From an uncultured Dehalococcoidia bacterium (GTDB lineage Bacteria; Chloroflexota; Dehalococcoidia; Lucifugimonadales; UBA3495): a DNA stretch of 64,000 nucleotides. The stretch lies in contig CATOSK010000001.1 of the NCBI GenBank assembly GCA_951812535.1, positions 265,365 through 329,364 on the forward strand, in the 5' to 3' direction. Under the pieces are notes generated by a model. It was not told the origin of the DNA and did no database searches. It saw only the letters and a program-made list of their open reading frames with translations. Positions 53,457-63,536 of this stretch are shown here, one piece after another (the stretch's first letter is position 1; each line of letters starts with the position of its first letter). Made by a program: the position numbers and the translations under genes.

Positions 53457-54239
53457 TTACTCCTCGTCCAGCAACACCATGTGGACTTCTTTAGGCCCGT
53501 GGACACCGATTACAATGGTCTGCTCAATATCGGCGGTGCGGCTGGGGCCGGTGATGAAGTTGAGATAGCTGCCCATGTCCCCGCCGTTCTGGAAATACTC
53601 CAAACGCCGCAACAGGAAAACGTCGTCCAAGGATTCGACCACGTCCCGAGGACGGACCAACGCAACGTGGACCGGCGGCACCAGCGAAACCAGCCGGCTC
53701 AACCCGGCGCGGGGCACCACCACCACCGATCCGGTCTCAGCCACCGCGTAATCAACCCCGGTGATGCCCAGATCCGCCCGTATAATGTCCTGCCGAACCT
53801 GGTCCCGGTCACGAACGTCCCCCATGACGGCGGCGGCTACCTCCAGGCCCGCGTTTCCCAAGGCCTCGTCAACCGGGACCTCGGAGAAAACGTCCTGAGC
53901 TGAGCGGGCGATCCGCTGGGCGCCCACAGAACTGGCAACATCCACCACGACGCCCACTGCGGCCTCGGCCCGGCTCACCCGGTGGACCTGCCATCCCCGC
54001 AAGGCGGCCGTCTCCGCCAGCCGGGAAACCAGCTCGCCCCGGGATTCCTTCAACCTATGACTGGCCTCAACCGCCCGGGCTTCCAGTTCCTCCAGGCCGT
54101 CCGATGCCCGGGGGAAAACGGGTTCGACTGCGTCAGGACCCGGCCGGCCCAGTGCCCTCCGGATGGAGGCGATGAAATCCGATTGGGACGTTCCCGGATA
54201 GGCTGCCACGCTAACGTCCGTTCCGCCCGGGCTTGCCAA
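53457..54239 (-). CDS. lutC: LutC-like LUD-domain protein of lactate utilisation
   Basis: 260 residues with the LUD domain (AETGSVVVVPRAGLSRLVSLVP, ITGPSRTADIEQTIVIGVHGPKEVH). TTG start is inside the lutB end; a GTG at 54209, just past the lutB stop, is an alternative. Third gene of lutABC, the iron-sulfur/LUD complex that oxidises L-lactate to pyruvate. Followed by the MNT/HEPN genes. Confidence 0.9.
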   Translation of the reverse strand: MASPGGTDVSVAAYPGTSQSDFIASIRRALGRPGPDAVEPVFPRASDGLEELEARAVEASHRLKESRGELVSRLAETAALRGWQVHRVSRAEAAVGVVVDVASSVGAQRIARSAQDVFSEVPVDEALGNAGLEVAAAVMGDVRDRDQVRQDIIRADLGITGVDYAVAETGSVVVVPRAGLSRLVSLVPPVHVALVRPRDVVESLDDVFLLRRLEYFQNGGDMGSYLNFITGPSRTADIEQTIVIGVHGPKEVHMVLLDEE

Positions 54240-55680
54240 GCCCGGGGTTGGAAAGTTCCTGGTCCCAAATGTCGTGAAAGGTACGGGCCGGAACAGCCGG
54301 CAGGTCGCGGGACCGGCTCCACCGGGAGAAAGGCGGGAAGGGAGCGCGGGCTATCCGACCGCGCTTGGCGAAAGGAACCTGCAACACCCGGGCGGCTTTC
54401 CTGCCCAGCGCAAGAAGGGCCGGGCGCGACATAACTGCCGCGAATCCCCGGGCGAGAAGGCGCTCCCCACGGGTTGCCGACCGGACTTCCGGGGCCGGAC
54501 TCTCCTTCAATTGGCCCCGCAGGTGCAGCAGCATTCGGGGGATGTTGATCTTGACTGGACATGCCTCGCGGCAGGCGCCGCAAAGAGTGGAAGCGAAGGG
54601 CAGGTCTTTAGCTTCCTTCAGGCCCACCAACTCCGGCGTGACTATCGAGCCGATAGGACCCGGGTAGACCCATCCGTAGGCGTGTCCTCCCACCTTCTGG
54701 TAAACCGGGCATATATTCAGGCAGGCGCCGCAACGGATGCAATAGAGGGATTCCCGCAGCGTGGGGTCGGCCAGCAGGCGGGAACGGCCGTTGTCCACGA
54801 TGACGAGGTGGAACTCCTCGGGGCCATCTTCGTCCGACTCCCGGCGGGGCCCGCTGACCATGCTGACGTAGCTGGTAATCCGCTGACCCGTTGCCGACCG
54901 GGGCAGCAATCTGAGGAACAGGGCCAGGTTTTCCAGCGAGGGGATCACCTTCTCCATCCCGGCGATGCCCACATGGATGCGGGGGGCGGAGGTGCAGAGG
55001 CGTCCGTTCCCTTCGTTGGTGATGATGACGAGGCTGCCGGTGTCGGCGACGAGGAAGTTGGCGCCGCTTATCCCCAGGTCCGCCGCCAGGAATTTATCCC
55101 GCAGGGCGACCCGGGCCACGCGGGCCATCTCCTCGATGTCGTCGTTGTAGGGAACGCCCAGCTTGTCGGCGAAAAGCTGGGCCACCTGCTCCTTGGTCTT
55201 GTGGAGGGCCGGGGCAACGAGGTGGGAAGGCGTTTCTCCGGCCAACTGGATGATGTACTCGCCCAGGTCGGTTTCGTAGACCTCGACTCCGGCCCCTTCC
55301 AGGACATGGTTGAGGTCCAGTTCCTCGGACACCATTGACTTGCCCTTGGTCACCACGCGGACGCCACGGGCCTGGACGATGCCGGAGACTATGGCGTTGG
55401 CCTCAGCGGCGTCGGCCGCGAAGTGGACCTGGCCGCCGTTGCTTTCCACGTTGCGGGCCAGCATTTCCAGGTAATAGTCCAGGTGGTCGAGGGTGTGGGC
55501 CTTGACGGCCCGGGCCTCTTCGCGCCACGACTCCCACGTCTCGGCGGAAACTTCCTCGATGGCTTCACGCCGGGCTCCGTCGAACCCGGTGCCAACCCTT
55601 TGCAGCGCCCGCCGGAGCTGGGGATCCCGGATGGATATGGAAGAGGCGGGGATGAAGTCCCGGGTCTGGACCGCCGGCAT
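54211..55680 (-). CDS. lutB: LutB-like iron-sulfur LUD-domain protein
   Basis: 489 residues. N-terminal LUD domain (VVTKGKSMVSEELDLNHVLE, TNEGNGRLCTSAPRIHVGI), then two [4Fe-4S] ferredoxin motifs CIRCGACLNICP and CGACREACPV. Between them YQKVGGHAYGWVYPGPIGS is a family signature. The start overlaps the lutA stop by one base (TGATG), so LutA, B and C are coupled. Catalyses electron transfer in L-lactate oxidation. A C-terminal ~90-residue arginine-rich tail is normal for the family. Confidence 0.93.
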   Translation of the reverse strand: MPAVQTRDFIPASSISIRDPQLRRALQRVGTGFDGARREAIEEVSAETWESWREEARAVKAHTLDHLDYYLEMLARNVESNGGQVHFAADAAEANAIVSGIVQARGVRVVTKGKSMVSEELDLNHVLEGAGVEVYETDLGEYIIQLAGETPSHLVAPALHKTKEQVAQLFADKLGVPYNDDIEEMARVARVALRDKFLAADLGISGANFLVADTGSLVIITNEGNGRLCTSAPRIHVGIAGMEKVIPSLENLALFLRLLPRSATGQRITSYVSMVSGPRRESDEDGPEEFHLVIVDNGRSRLLADPTLRESLYCIRCGACLNICPVYQKVGGHAYGWVYPGPIGSIVTPELVGLKEAKDLPFASTLCGACREACPVKINIPRMLLHLRGQLKESPAPEVRSATRGERLLARGFAAVMSRPALLALGRKAARVLQVPFAKRGRIARAPFPPFSRWSRSRDLPAVPARTFHDIWDQELSNPGLGKPGRNGR

Positions 55681-56423
55681 CAGGACGCTCCCGGGTCCAG
55701 GATCTGGGCCAGGTGTTTCACCGCGACGCCATGTCCCTGGCGCGACAGGCCGCCGCCGATGTGCATCAGGCAGCTCATGTCACAGGCGACCAGGGTGTCC
55801 GCCGCAGTGGAGGCTATGTTGCCGATCTTGTCTTCCAGCATCCCTTCGGAGATGTGGGGGTACTTGACGGAGAAGGTGCCTCCGAAACCGCAGCAGCTCT
55901 CGCTGCCGGGCAGGGGGACTACATTCAAGCCTTCGACCCCGGCGAGCAACCGCTCGGCGGCGTCTCCTGCGCCCAACTCGCGGGAAAGGTGGCAACTGGG
56001 ATGGTAGGTGACTCTGCCGGAGCCCGCCGCTCCGACGCTGGTCAGCCCCAACACGCCGGTCACAAACTCGGAAAGCTCGTACACCCTTGAGGCCAGCTCC
56101 AGCGCCCGCCGGCGCCGTTCCGGGTCTCCATCGAACAAATCGGGATAGAAGACCCGCAGCATCGCGGCGCAGGAGCCGGACGGCACGACCACGTATTGGC
56201 TGTCCGCGAACTGGTCCATTACCCGCAAGGCAAGTTTCCGGGCGTCGCCCGCAAAGCCGGAATTAAACAGGGGCTGCCCGCAGCAGGTCTGGCCCCGGGG
56301 AAAGTCCACGTCCACCCCCAAACTCCGCAGGAGACGCACCGTGCTGACCCCTACCTCCGGGTACAACTGGTCGACGATGCAGGTGACGAAAAGAGAGGCG
56401 CTGACGCCGGAGGGAGAAGACAA
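55680..56423 (-). CDS. lutA: LutA-like CCG-domain protein
   Basis: 247 residues. Two CCG cysteine-rich domains: TCIVDQLYPEVG, then GQTCCGQPLFNSGF, and TYHPSCHLSRELG, SESCCGFGGTFSVKYP. First gene of lutABC, the non-flavin L-lactate oxidase system. TTG start; homologues begin close to the first Cys. The same fold as SdhE at 2024. Confidence 0.93.
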   Translation of the reverse strand: MSSPSGVSASLFVTCIVDQLYPEVGVSTVRLLRSLGVDVDFPRGQTCCGQPLFNSGFAGDARKLALRVMDQFADSQYVVVPSGSCAAMLRVFYPDLFDGDPERRRRALELASRVYELSEFVTGVLGLTSVGAAGSGRVTYHPSCHLSRELGAGDAAERLLAGVEGLNVVPLPGSESCCGFGGTFSVKYPHISEGMLEDKIGNIASTAADTLVACDMSCLMHIGGGLSRQGHGVAVKHLAQILDPGAS

Positions 56424-56831
56424 TCGACAATCTTTCAGAGGGGGATGGCTCGGGGTAGCGTATCAGAGAGACCGGATGGAGGCAACCGGAGGGGCTCGTC
56501 GGATAGCGTTCCGTTTTAGTGGTGCGCCCCAACGGCGACGGGGTCTGGGTCCCCGCCACGGCCTACGCAGGGGGCAGGCCCTACGCGGGGATGAAGGGGG
56601 TTGGGGGGATGCATCCCCCCAACCCCCTAATAAGAAGAAACTATCTCAAGACGAAACTATCTTAAGTAAGAAGGAGCTGTGCGAGAGTCCACAGGCGGAA
56701 GGACGGGAGCCACCGGGGTCTGGATTCCCGCTCCCGCCTGCGCAGGGGCAGGCTCTGCGCAGCTTTGGCAACATACAAATGATGGGAGAGAAGGACGCGG
56801 CCGAGAACGAAACCATCTAAGATCCTGCCTT
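56424..56831. repeat. Non-coding gap with family A and C palindromes, left of the IS pair
   Basis: A family A unit at about 56540-56590 (GGGTCTGGGTCCCCGCCACG, ACGCAGGGGGCAGG), the 34-bp family C palindrome at 56595-56628, two copies of GAAACTATCTYAAG near 56638-56665, and another family A unit at 56710-56755. No gene. Confidence 0.65.
56595..56628. repeat. 34-bp perfect palindrome, family C
   Basis: AGGGGGTTGGGGGG, centre ATGCAT, complement; same centre as 43908-43929. Confidence 0.85.
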
Positions 56832-58447
56832 AGCTGGGCTTTGCGCAATTCAAGCGGCGTAAGCGAGGGAATCGACCATTCGGTTGTATCGGCCATTCGG
56901 TTGTAAAGAGCGGCGGGGAGTTCCTGCGTATCGGTGCAGGCTGCGGAGAGTGAAAAACCCTCCGATGCCAGCCACAGATGCCGTCGCACCAGGGCGATGG
57001 CATCCACGAAGGTCGGCGACGGCTTGTCGTACCAGGCCGCGGTACGTTGGGTGATGGGATGACGTTTCTGCAAGGCGTGGGCGGCCAGGGTGGTCCAGGA
57101 GAAGAGGCCCAGCAGGGCGGGCGTGGTGCGGGCGATGGCCAGGCCGGACCACTGGCGCTGGGTTTCCATGCCCAGATGGGTTCGAGCTTCCTGGAAGGTG
57201 ACCTGGAAGGTGACCTCCAATTGCCGACGCAGCACAAACCACTCCAGGATCTGGATCGGGTCCGCCGAGGAGTCGGTGCAAGGGAGGGCCTGGGGATCAA
57301 AGGCGCCTTGGGGATCAAAGGCGCCCTGGGGATCGCGGATCAGCACCCAGCGGATGGATACGGCCGGCTTCCCCGAGCGGTACCAGACGGCGGTCTGGGA
57401 GGTGAGTTCCACGATGCGGGTGTTCCACGATGCGGGTGGTGCCGTCATACCAGGCCACCGCAGCGGTAGTCCAAGCCACATGGTCCTGATCCAAGAGTGA
57501 TTTCAGGGATGGGCGTCGCGGGCCTTTCGTCGCGGGCCTTTCGTCGCGGGCCTTTCAATGCTGGCCGGCCGTTCTGACCCGGTTGCTGACCCGGTTGCCG
57601 GATCGGCGCTGGCGCATACAGGGGGGCGTCCAGGCGCAATCTGGCGATGAGGGTCACTGGCTCGCGCCGGGACTGGCAGCAGTGCAGCAGATCCAGGACG
57701 GCGTAGCTGTTGTCGCCCACCAGCACCATGGGCCGATGGGGCAACCAGCGGCGCAGCAGTAGGACCATCTGCCGGGCCCAGTCGGTGATCTTCTTGTGCC
57801 GACGTCCCGGTCGCTGGTAGTAGCGCGACGATGGCGCCAGCACCGTGAGCACCGGCAGTGCCCAATGGCGTCCCGCCCAAGGGACATGGCCCAACCACAT
57901 CAGGGAGATCCAGAGGGAGATCCAGATCAGGGATATCCAGCGCAGACCACTGGCCTTGACCAGTTGGTGCCGGCTGGAGCGCACCGCGTCCCGGTAGATG
58001 CCTCGGGCCCTTATCCTGGCCCCGCGACGCCGCTCCAGGGTCTCGTCGATGCCGAAGACCAAGGGACCGTCGCCGCGATCCAAGTCGCGATCCAAGTACT
58101 GTAGCAGCAGCAAGAGCAAGATGCGTGCGGCCTCACGGGGCGACCACACCGCCCTATTGAGCACCTCGTGGTAGCGGGCGTAGTCGTCCTGGTCGCTGCG
58201 TCCTGGTCGCTGCGTCCCATGACGCGGAGCGCCACGGCCACGGTGCGCTGGCCCGTGGCCAGGACGCACCCACCATCAGCAGTTGGGCTTTCTGCCAAGT
58301 CGGGTTGGTGAACAGCAATGCGAAGGGGGCGAGTATCGGTACAATGGCATCGGGCAGGGTAAGCATGGCTGGGCCTTTAGTGAGATTTGGGTCAGGCCAG
58401 CTTACCCTGTCTTTATACTTTTTCTAAATCTTGCGCAAAGTCCAGCT
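56832..58447 (-). mobile_element. IS element copy 1 (IS701-like DDE), defective
   Basis: About 1616 bases bounded by inverted ends AGCTGGGCTTTGCGCAA (56832) and TTGCGCAAAGTCCAGCT (ends 58447), 16 of 17 identical. Contains one transposase gene (minus strand). Inverted relative to copy 2 at 59157-60764. No clear target duplication was seen. Confidence 0.8.
56850..58366 (-). pseudogene. IS701-like transposase, copy 1, frameshifted
   Basis: Starts LTLPDAIVPILAPFALLFTN at 58366 and ends about SLTPLELRK. Recognisable pieces are in different frames: GIDETLERRRGARIRARGIYRD (first catalytic Asp region), LVGDNSYAVLDLLHCC, and IRWVLIRDPQGAFDPQ, WFVLRRQLEVTFQ. The reading frame changes several times, mostly at short tandem duplications (e.g. 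GTCCTGGTCGCTGC twice, GGGCCTTTCGTCGC three times). Not able to make a full transposase. Confidence 0.85.
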
Positions 58448-58924
58448 AAGCACCGTTGCCCACCACGGGGTAAGGACTCATGCTGTCGGCCCTCCTGGCA
58501 CCCTGGCTGGGGGTCCCGTCGGGTTACATACCTGATGCCAGCCCGGGTTTGGTTTCATCTATCATCTTTGGGATGTCCCGGGTGTTGAACGCCAATGCGA
58601 TCCAGGCACCGGTGAGAGGGTTGCGAAAGTCGGAACGGGCAGCAGCAGCGGAAGAGGCGGTGGGACCGGTTCAACGGGGACCAGCGAGGGTTGCTGTTGC
58701 GACCATGGAGCGTTCCTGCCGGGACGCGGCGTTGAAGTCCATGATGGCCTGTTCTGCTCGGTTGATCCAGGTATTGAACTAGTTCTGGGCAAAGTCGTAA
58801 TGTCACGTATTTAATGGTCTGACCCTGGATGCTATTATTTAATGGTCTGACCCTGGATGCTATTCTTGGGAGTGAAGTAGTGTTGTGGGAGGGGCAGCCG
58901 TGGTGCGGGAAGTTTACGGGGTCT
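58448..58924. other. Unassigned spacer between the IS copies
   Basis: Moderately GC-rich, no gene supported. Holds an exact tandem duplication of a 28-bp unit (58809-58836, 58837-58864) starting ATTTAATGGTCTGACCC. Confidence 0.6.
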
Positions 58925-59156
58925 AGAGGACTACCCTGACAAGGACCGTATTGTGCTGGGTATGGACAACTTGAACACCCACCATCCGTCCTCGCTGTAC
59001 GAGGAATTCGAACCTGCCGAAGCACGGCGCATCGCCGAACGCCTGGAGGTCCACTACACCCCCAAGCATGGCAGTTGGCTGGACATGGCCGAGATTGAAA
59101 TCGGTGTGATGGCCCGCCAATGCCTGAACCGCCGTATTCCCGACCAAAGGGCTACA
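58925..59156 (+). pseudogene. IS630-family transposase fragment
   Basis: About 75 codons reading [21 protein letters not shown], then [17 protein letters not shown], the C-terminal catalytic Asp and Glu region of IS630 DDE transposases. The 5' part is missing, and it is cut at the 3' side by the inserted IS copy 2 (after RRIPDQR). A decayed element into which copy 2 jumped. Confidence 0.85.
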
Positions 59157-60764
59157 AGCTGGACTTTGCGCAAGATTTTAGAAGAAGTATAAAGACAGGG
59201 TAAGCTGCCTGACCCAAATCTCACTAAAGGCCCAGCCATGCTTACCCTGCCCGATGCCATTGTACCGATACTCGCCCCCTTCGCAATGCTGTTCACCAAC
59301 CCGACTTGGCAGAAAGCCCAACTGCTGATGGTGGGTGCGATCCTGGCCACGGGCCAGCGCACCGTGGCCGCGGCGCTCCGCGTCATGGGACGCAGCTACC
59401 AGGACGCAGCTACCAGGACGACTACGCCCGCTACCACGAGGTGCTCAATAGGGCGGTGTGGTCGCCCCGTGAGGCCGCGCATCTTGCTCTTGCTGCTGCT
59501 ACAGTACTTGGATCGCGACTTGGGTCGCGGCGACGGTCCCTTGGTCTTCGGCATCGACGAGATCCTGGAGCGGCGTCGGCGGGGCCCGGATAAGGGCCCG
59601 AGGCATCTACCGGGACGCCGGTGCGCTCCAGCCGACACCAACTGGTCAAGGCCAGTGGTCTGCGCTGGATCTCCCTGCGCTGGATCTCCCTGATCTGGAT
59701 CTCCCTCTGGATATCTCTGATGTGGTTGGGCCATGTCCCTTGGGCGGGACGCCATTGGGCACTGCCGGTGCTCACGGTGCTGGCGCCATCGTCGCGCTAC
59801 TACCAGCGACCGGGACGTCGGCACAAGAAGATCACCGACTGGGCCCGGCAGATGGTCCTACTGCTGCGCCGCTGGTTGCCCCATCGGCCCCTGGTGCTGG
59901 TGGGCGACAACAGCTACGCCGTCCTGGATCTGCCGCACTGCTGCCAGTCCCGGCGCGAGCCAGTGACCCTCATCGCCAGATTGCGCCTGGACGCCCCCTG
60001 TATGCGCCAGCTCCGATCCGGCAACCGGGTCAGCAACCGGGTCAGAACGGCCGGCCAGCATTGAAAGGCCCGCGACGAAAGGCCCGCGACGCCCATCCCT
60101 GAAATCACCCTTGGATCAGGACCATGTGGCTTGGACTACCGCTGCGGTGGCCTGGTATGACGGCACCACCCGCATCGTGGAACACCCGCATCGTGGAACT
60201 CACCTCCCAGACCGCCGTCCGGTACCGCTCGGGGAAGCCGGCCGTATCCATCCGCTGGGTGCTGATCCGCGATCCCCAGGGCGCCTTTGATCCCCAGGCC
60301 CTCCTTTGCACCGACTCCTCGGCGGACCCGATCCAGATCCTGGAGTGGTTTGTGCTGCGTTGGCAATTGGAGGTCACCCCGTATCAAGTACGGGGCAGGC
60401 TCTTCCAGGAAGCTCGAACCCATCTGGCATGGAAACCCAGCGCCAGTGGTCCGGCCTCGCCATCGCCTGCACCACTCCCGCCCTGCTGGGCCTCTTCTCC
60501 TGGACCACCCTGGCCGCCCACGCCTTGCAGAAACGTCATCCCATCACCCAGCATTCCATCACCCAGCGCACCGCGGCCTGGTACGACAAGCCGTCGCCGA
60601 CCTTCGTGGATGCCATCCCCCTGGTGCGACGGCATCTGTGGCTGGCATCGGAGGGTTTTTCACTGTCCGCAGCCTGCACCGATACGCTGGAACTCCCCGC
60701 CGCTCTTTACAACCGAATGGTCGATTCCCTCGCTTACGCCGCTTGAATTGCGCAAAGCCCAGCT
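59157..60764 (+). mobile_element. IS element copy 2 (IS701-like DDE), defective, inserted in an IS630 remnant
   Basis: About 1608 bases, ends AGCTGGACTTTGCGCAA at 59157 and TTGCGCAAAGCCCAGCT ending 60764, the same ends as copy 1. Opposite orientation to copy 1, so the two form an inverted pair with 709 bases between them. Confidence 0.8.
59238..60746 (+). pseudogene. IS701-like transposase, copy 2, frameshifted
   Basis: Starts LTLPDAIVPILAPFAMLFTN; the frame is intact only in pieces (…GRTVAAALRVMG, FGIDEILERRR, LVGDNSYAVLDLPHCC, LGLPLRWPGMTAPP, WNTRIVELTSQTAVRYRSG). Carries tandem microduplications such as ACCAGGACGCAGCT and GCATCGTGGAACACCC. Some are shared with copy 1, some are unique, so copies arose from an already damaged source or mutated after. 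Confidence 0.85.
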
Positions 60765-61075
60765 TAGAAACTATCTCAAAACTTACACTCCGAAACCAGA
60801 AACCCGCGAAAGGGGAACGACCGGGGTCTGGATTCCCGCCTGCGCGGGAATGAAGGGAGGGAGACGTGGGGATCCCCGGCTACGCTCACTTGCTTCGAGA
60901 TAGTTACTAAATTGCGATGCCGCCGATTCGCCGGGGCGTGGATTGCCTTGCCTTTTGCGGGGGCGGGCGTTAGTATCCCATTTGGCGCCACCCAAGGGGT
61001 GACGCGATATTATCGTGGACGGAACGGCTGGAATGATTCCGCGCCGTCCAATCAGCAATTGCAGGCAGGTCGTTT
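60765..61075. other. Gap right of the IS pair
   Basis: A family A unit at about 60820-60860 and a GAAACTATCTCAAAA motif at 60768 like those near 56638. A TATTAT about 60 bases before the TPP enzyme ATG is a weak -10. Confidence 0.5.
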
Positions 61076-62714
61076 ATGAATGTGATGGAAGCCGTTGCCC
61101 GAATCTTGAAAATTGAAGGGGTGGAGTGGGTGTCCTGTTTCCCTCCAACCAGCTGATTGAACACGTCGCCAAGGAAGGTATCCGCACGATCATGTTCCGC
61201 CAGGAGCGGGGCGCCCTGATGGCCGCCGACGGGTACAGCCGCCTGAATCAGCGGGAAAAGTTCGGCGTCACCATCACCCAGGGCGGTCCGGGGTCAGAGA
61301 ACTCCATGGGGGGCCTGGCCCAGGCATACAGCGACAATGTGCCGATCCTGTACCTTCCCGGCGGGCCGGCGCTGAGCCAGTATTCGGTAAAGCCCAACTT
61401 CTCCCCGGTGCGGACCTACGCCAGCGTTACCAAGCAGGGGGAGGTTATCACCCAGCCAAGCCAGGTTTCCTCGGTCATGCGGCGCGCCTTCCACGCTCTG
61501 CGGAACGGCCGGCCTGGGCCGGTAATCGTGGAGATACCCGCGGATGTCGGCACCCAGGAAGTTTCTGAAGCCGACCTGAACTATCAAGCGCCCAAGCGGG
61601 CCCGCCAGGCACCGGACCCCGCCGACGTTAAGCAGGCGGTGGAGCTGCTGCTGAATGCCCGCAAGCCGGTCATCTGGTCGGGGATGGGCGTCCTCTTCGC
61701 CGGAGCTTCCAAGGAATTGACGGAGTTCGCGGAACTGGCCGAGATCCCGGTCTACTGCACCATGCCGGGCAAATCATCCTTTAACGAAAGCCATCCCCTC
61801 GCCCTGGGCTCGGGGAGCGCTTCCACTTCGCTGCCCGCCCGCACCTGGCTGCAGGAGTCGGACGTTCTCTTCGCCGTCGGCTCCAGCATGACCCGCACCG
61901 GCTATGGCCAGCCCATACCCGGGGGGCAAGGTCATCATCCACAACGTCGAGAGCATTGAGGACATCAACAAGGACTTCCCCGTGGATGTGGGGCTGCCCG
62001 GCGATGCCAAGCTGACCCTGGAAGCCATGATCGATGAGGTCAAGGTCCAGACGGGGGCAAGCGGCCGCAAAGGGACCACCGGAGTGCAGTCGGAAATCGC
62101 GACCATGCGGGATGCCTGGATGGGCGAATGGGTGGATATCCTCGAAACCAACGAGAAGCCCATCAGCCATTACCGGGTGATCGGTGAGCTGGAGCGGGTG
62201 CTGGACAAGGACAACAGCATCGTCACCCACGACGCCGGCGCGCCCCGGGACACTATCATGCCCTTCTATACCGCCAGCGTCCCCCACAGCTACATTGGAT
62301 GGGGCAAGACCACCCACCTGGGATATGGCATCCCGCTGATGATCGGGGCCAAGCTGGCCCGCCCGGATAAGTTCTGCCTCAATTTCATGGGGGATGGAGC
62401 CTTCGGGATGTCAGGACTGGATATCGAGACGGCGGTGAGGGCCGGCGCCCCCATTACGACAATCGTCCTGAACAACGGCGGCATGGCGACCTATCCCGTG
62501 GATACCCCACCGCCAACGAGCTGTTCGGGGCGACCCAGATGAGCGGCGACTACGCCAAGATCGCCGAAGGCATGGGCGCGGTCGGAATCACGGTCGTCGA
62601 ACCGGGCGAGGTGGCCTCGGGCCCTGGAACAGGCAAAGCGGCTCAACGCAGATGGCCGGACGGTCCTGATAGATGTTCACGGCCAACCTGGAGGCCCGCC
62701 GATCCCAGTTCTAG
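61076..62714 (+). pseudogene. Thiamine-diphosphate enzyme (acetolactate-synthase-like), frameshifted
   Basis: Restoring single bases gives one ~545-residue TPP enzyme: NVMEAVARILKIEGVEWVSC, catalytic Glu in FRQERGALMAADGYSR, ITQGGPGSENSMGG, central domain, and TPP-binding GDGAFGMSGLDIETAVR with IVLNNGG. Frame breaks, all single-base, lie near 61143 (a C lost in CCC), 61921 (a G gained in a 6-G run), 62501 (a G lost), about 62618 (a G gained) and about 62680 (a G gained). The stop is at 62712. The pattern suggests sequence errors, since the protein is otherwise conserved. Substrate unknown (acetolactate synthase, or sulfoacetaldehyde or oxalyl-CoA type). Confidence 0.85.
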
Positions 62715-63100
62715 GAGCGTGTCCCGAAGTTAATCCTGTCACCCCCATCCTTGCCCCCGCCTACGCGGGGGCAAGCTCTTCCTTCGTCAAGGGAGAAGCG
62801 ACCGTGGACCACGATAATCGCATGAACGCCAGTTTGGTCAAATTGCCGGTGAACGGTCAACACGGTACTGTGAGGCACAAACGACGGGGGCCTGATTCCC
62901 TTTTGCGACTCCACCGCTGGCGCAAGGTCACCCCCGCCTGCGCGGGGGCAGGCTTGTCTCAACGCCAGCGGCTGTCGCGCGGAGTCCTGCGCGGGGGTGA
63001 CGGGAGAGATGTTGAGCGTAAGGGAACAGGACTGGGGGGATAATCACTGGGTTTACACGCGGGGCAGGCTCTGTGTGGGGGTGACGGGGGAATGTGAAGG
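62715..63100. repeat. Gap with family A and a family B repeat containing a nested family A unit
   Basis: Family A at 62740-62790 (CCCCCGCCTACGCGGGGGC). Family B at 62908-62990: TTTTGCGACTCCACCGCTG, GCGCAAGGT, then a 24-base insert CACCCCCGCCTGCGCGGGGG plus CAGG, then CTTGTCTCAACGCCAGCGG. A further diverged family A unit is near 63055-63095. No gene. Confidence 0.75.
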
Positions 63101-63131
63101 AGCCGGACTGAATGCCAGTCCGGCTCTTTTT
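63101..63131 (+). terminator. Rho-independent terminator
   Basis: Perfect 9-bp stem AGCCGGACT, loop GAATGCC, AGTCCGGCT, then CTTTTTGG. In plus orientation; it would end transcripts from the TPP gene. Confidence 0.8.
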
Positions 63132-63176
63132 GGCTCCGCGTTGCGGCGGGGACGGTTGTTCTTCTCCGGTCCGGTC

Positions 63177-63365
63177 CTAATCGAAGAGGGACAGGAGCAT
63201 CAATCCTCCGAAGGCGACCCCGAGTACGATCATCAGGACTATGAGTTCCCCTCCCGATTGGGCCCGGGCCTGCAATTCCCAGGGCCGGTCCTTGTAACGG
63301 TTAAGCCGCTCCAACTCTTTCTGCCACATGTACTCGCCCAGTTTGCCACGGTAGCGGGGAATCAT
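63177..63365 (-). CDS. Small single-pass membrane protein, unknown
   Basis: 62 residues. A charged N-terminal helix with Arg/Lys/Glu (YRGKLGEYMWQKELERL), then a hydrophobic C-terminal segment (about 41-60, LIVLMIVLGVAFGGLMLLSL). AGGAG upstream supports translation. A tail-anchored-type protein; no known family recognised. Confidence 0.5.
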   Translation of the reverse strand: MIPRYRGKLGEYMWQKELERLNRYKDRPWELQARAQSGGELIVLMIVLGVAFGGLMLLSLFD

Positions 63366-63494
63366 TCGCTTGAACTCCTTTTGCTTTGCCGACGGTGACG
63401 GCCTGACGTTTTCGAGAATTCAGCAGGGAAGAGCCTGCGGGATAGCCTGAAGTCCTTCAATTTTCATCGCCTATCAATCCCTGCGGGGAAAACA

Positions 63495-63522
63495 CGAAAC
63501 CCCTGTTGCCGCAGGGGTTTCG
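63495..63522 (-). terminator. Terminator after tRNA-Sec
   Basis: 11-bp perfect stem (CGAAACCCCTG, six-base loop, complement); on the minus strand it is followed by TGTTTTC. Begins 15 bases after the tRNA CCA end. Confidence 0.8.
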
Positions 63523-63536
63523 GTCCAGTTGCCGGT

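Noticed and set aside
58480..58782. 100-codon open frame between the IS copies
   Set aside because: No similarity to a known family, no ribosome-binding site, probably degraded mobile DNA.
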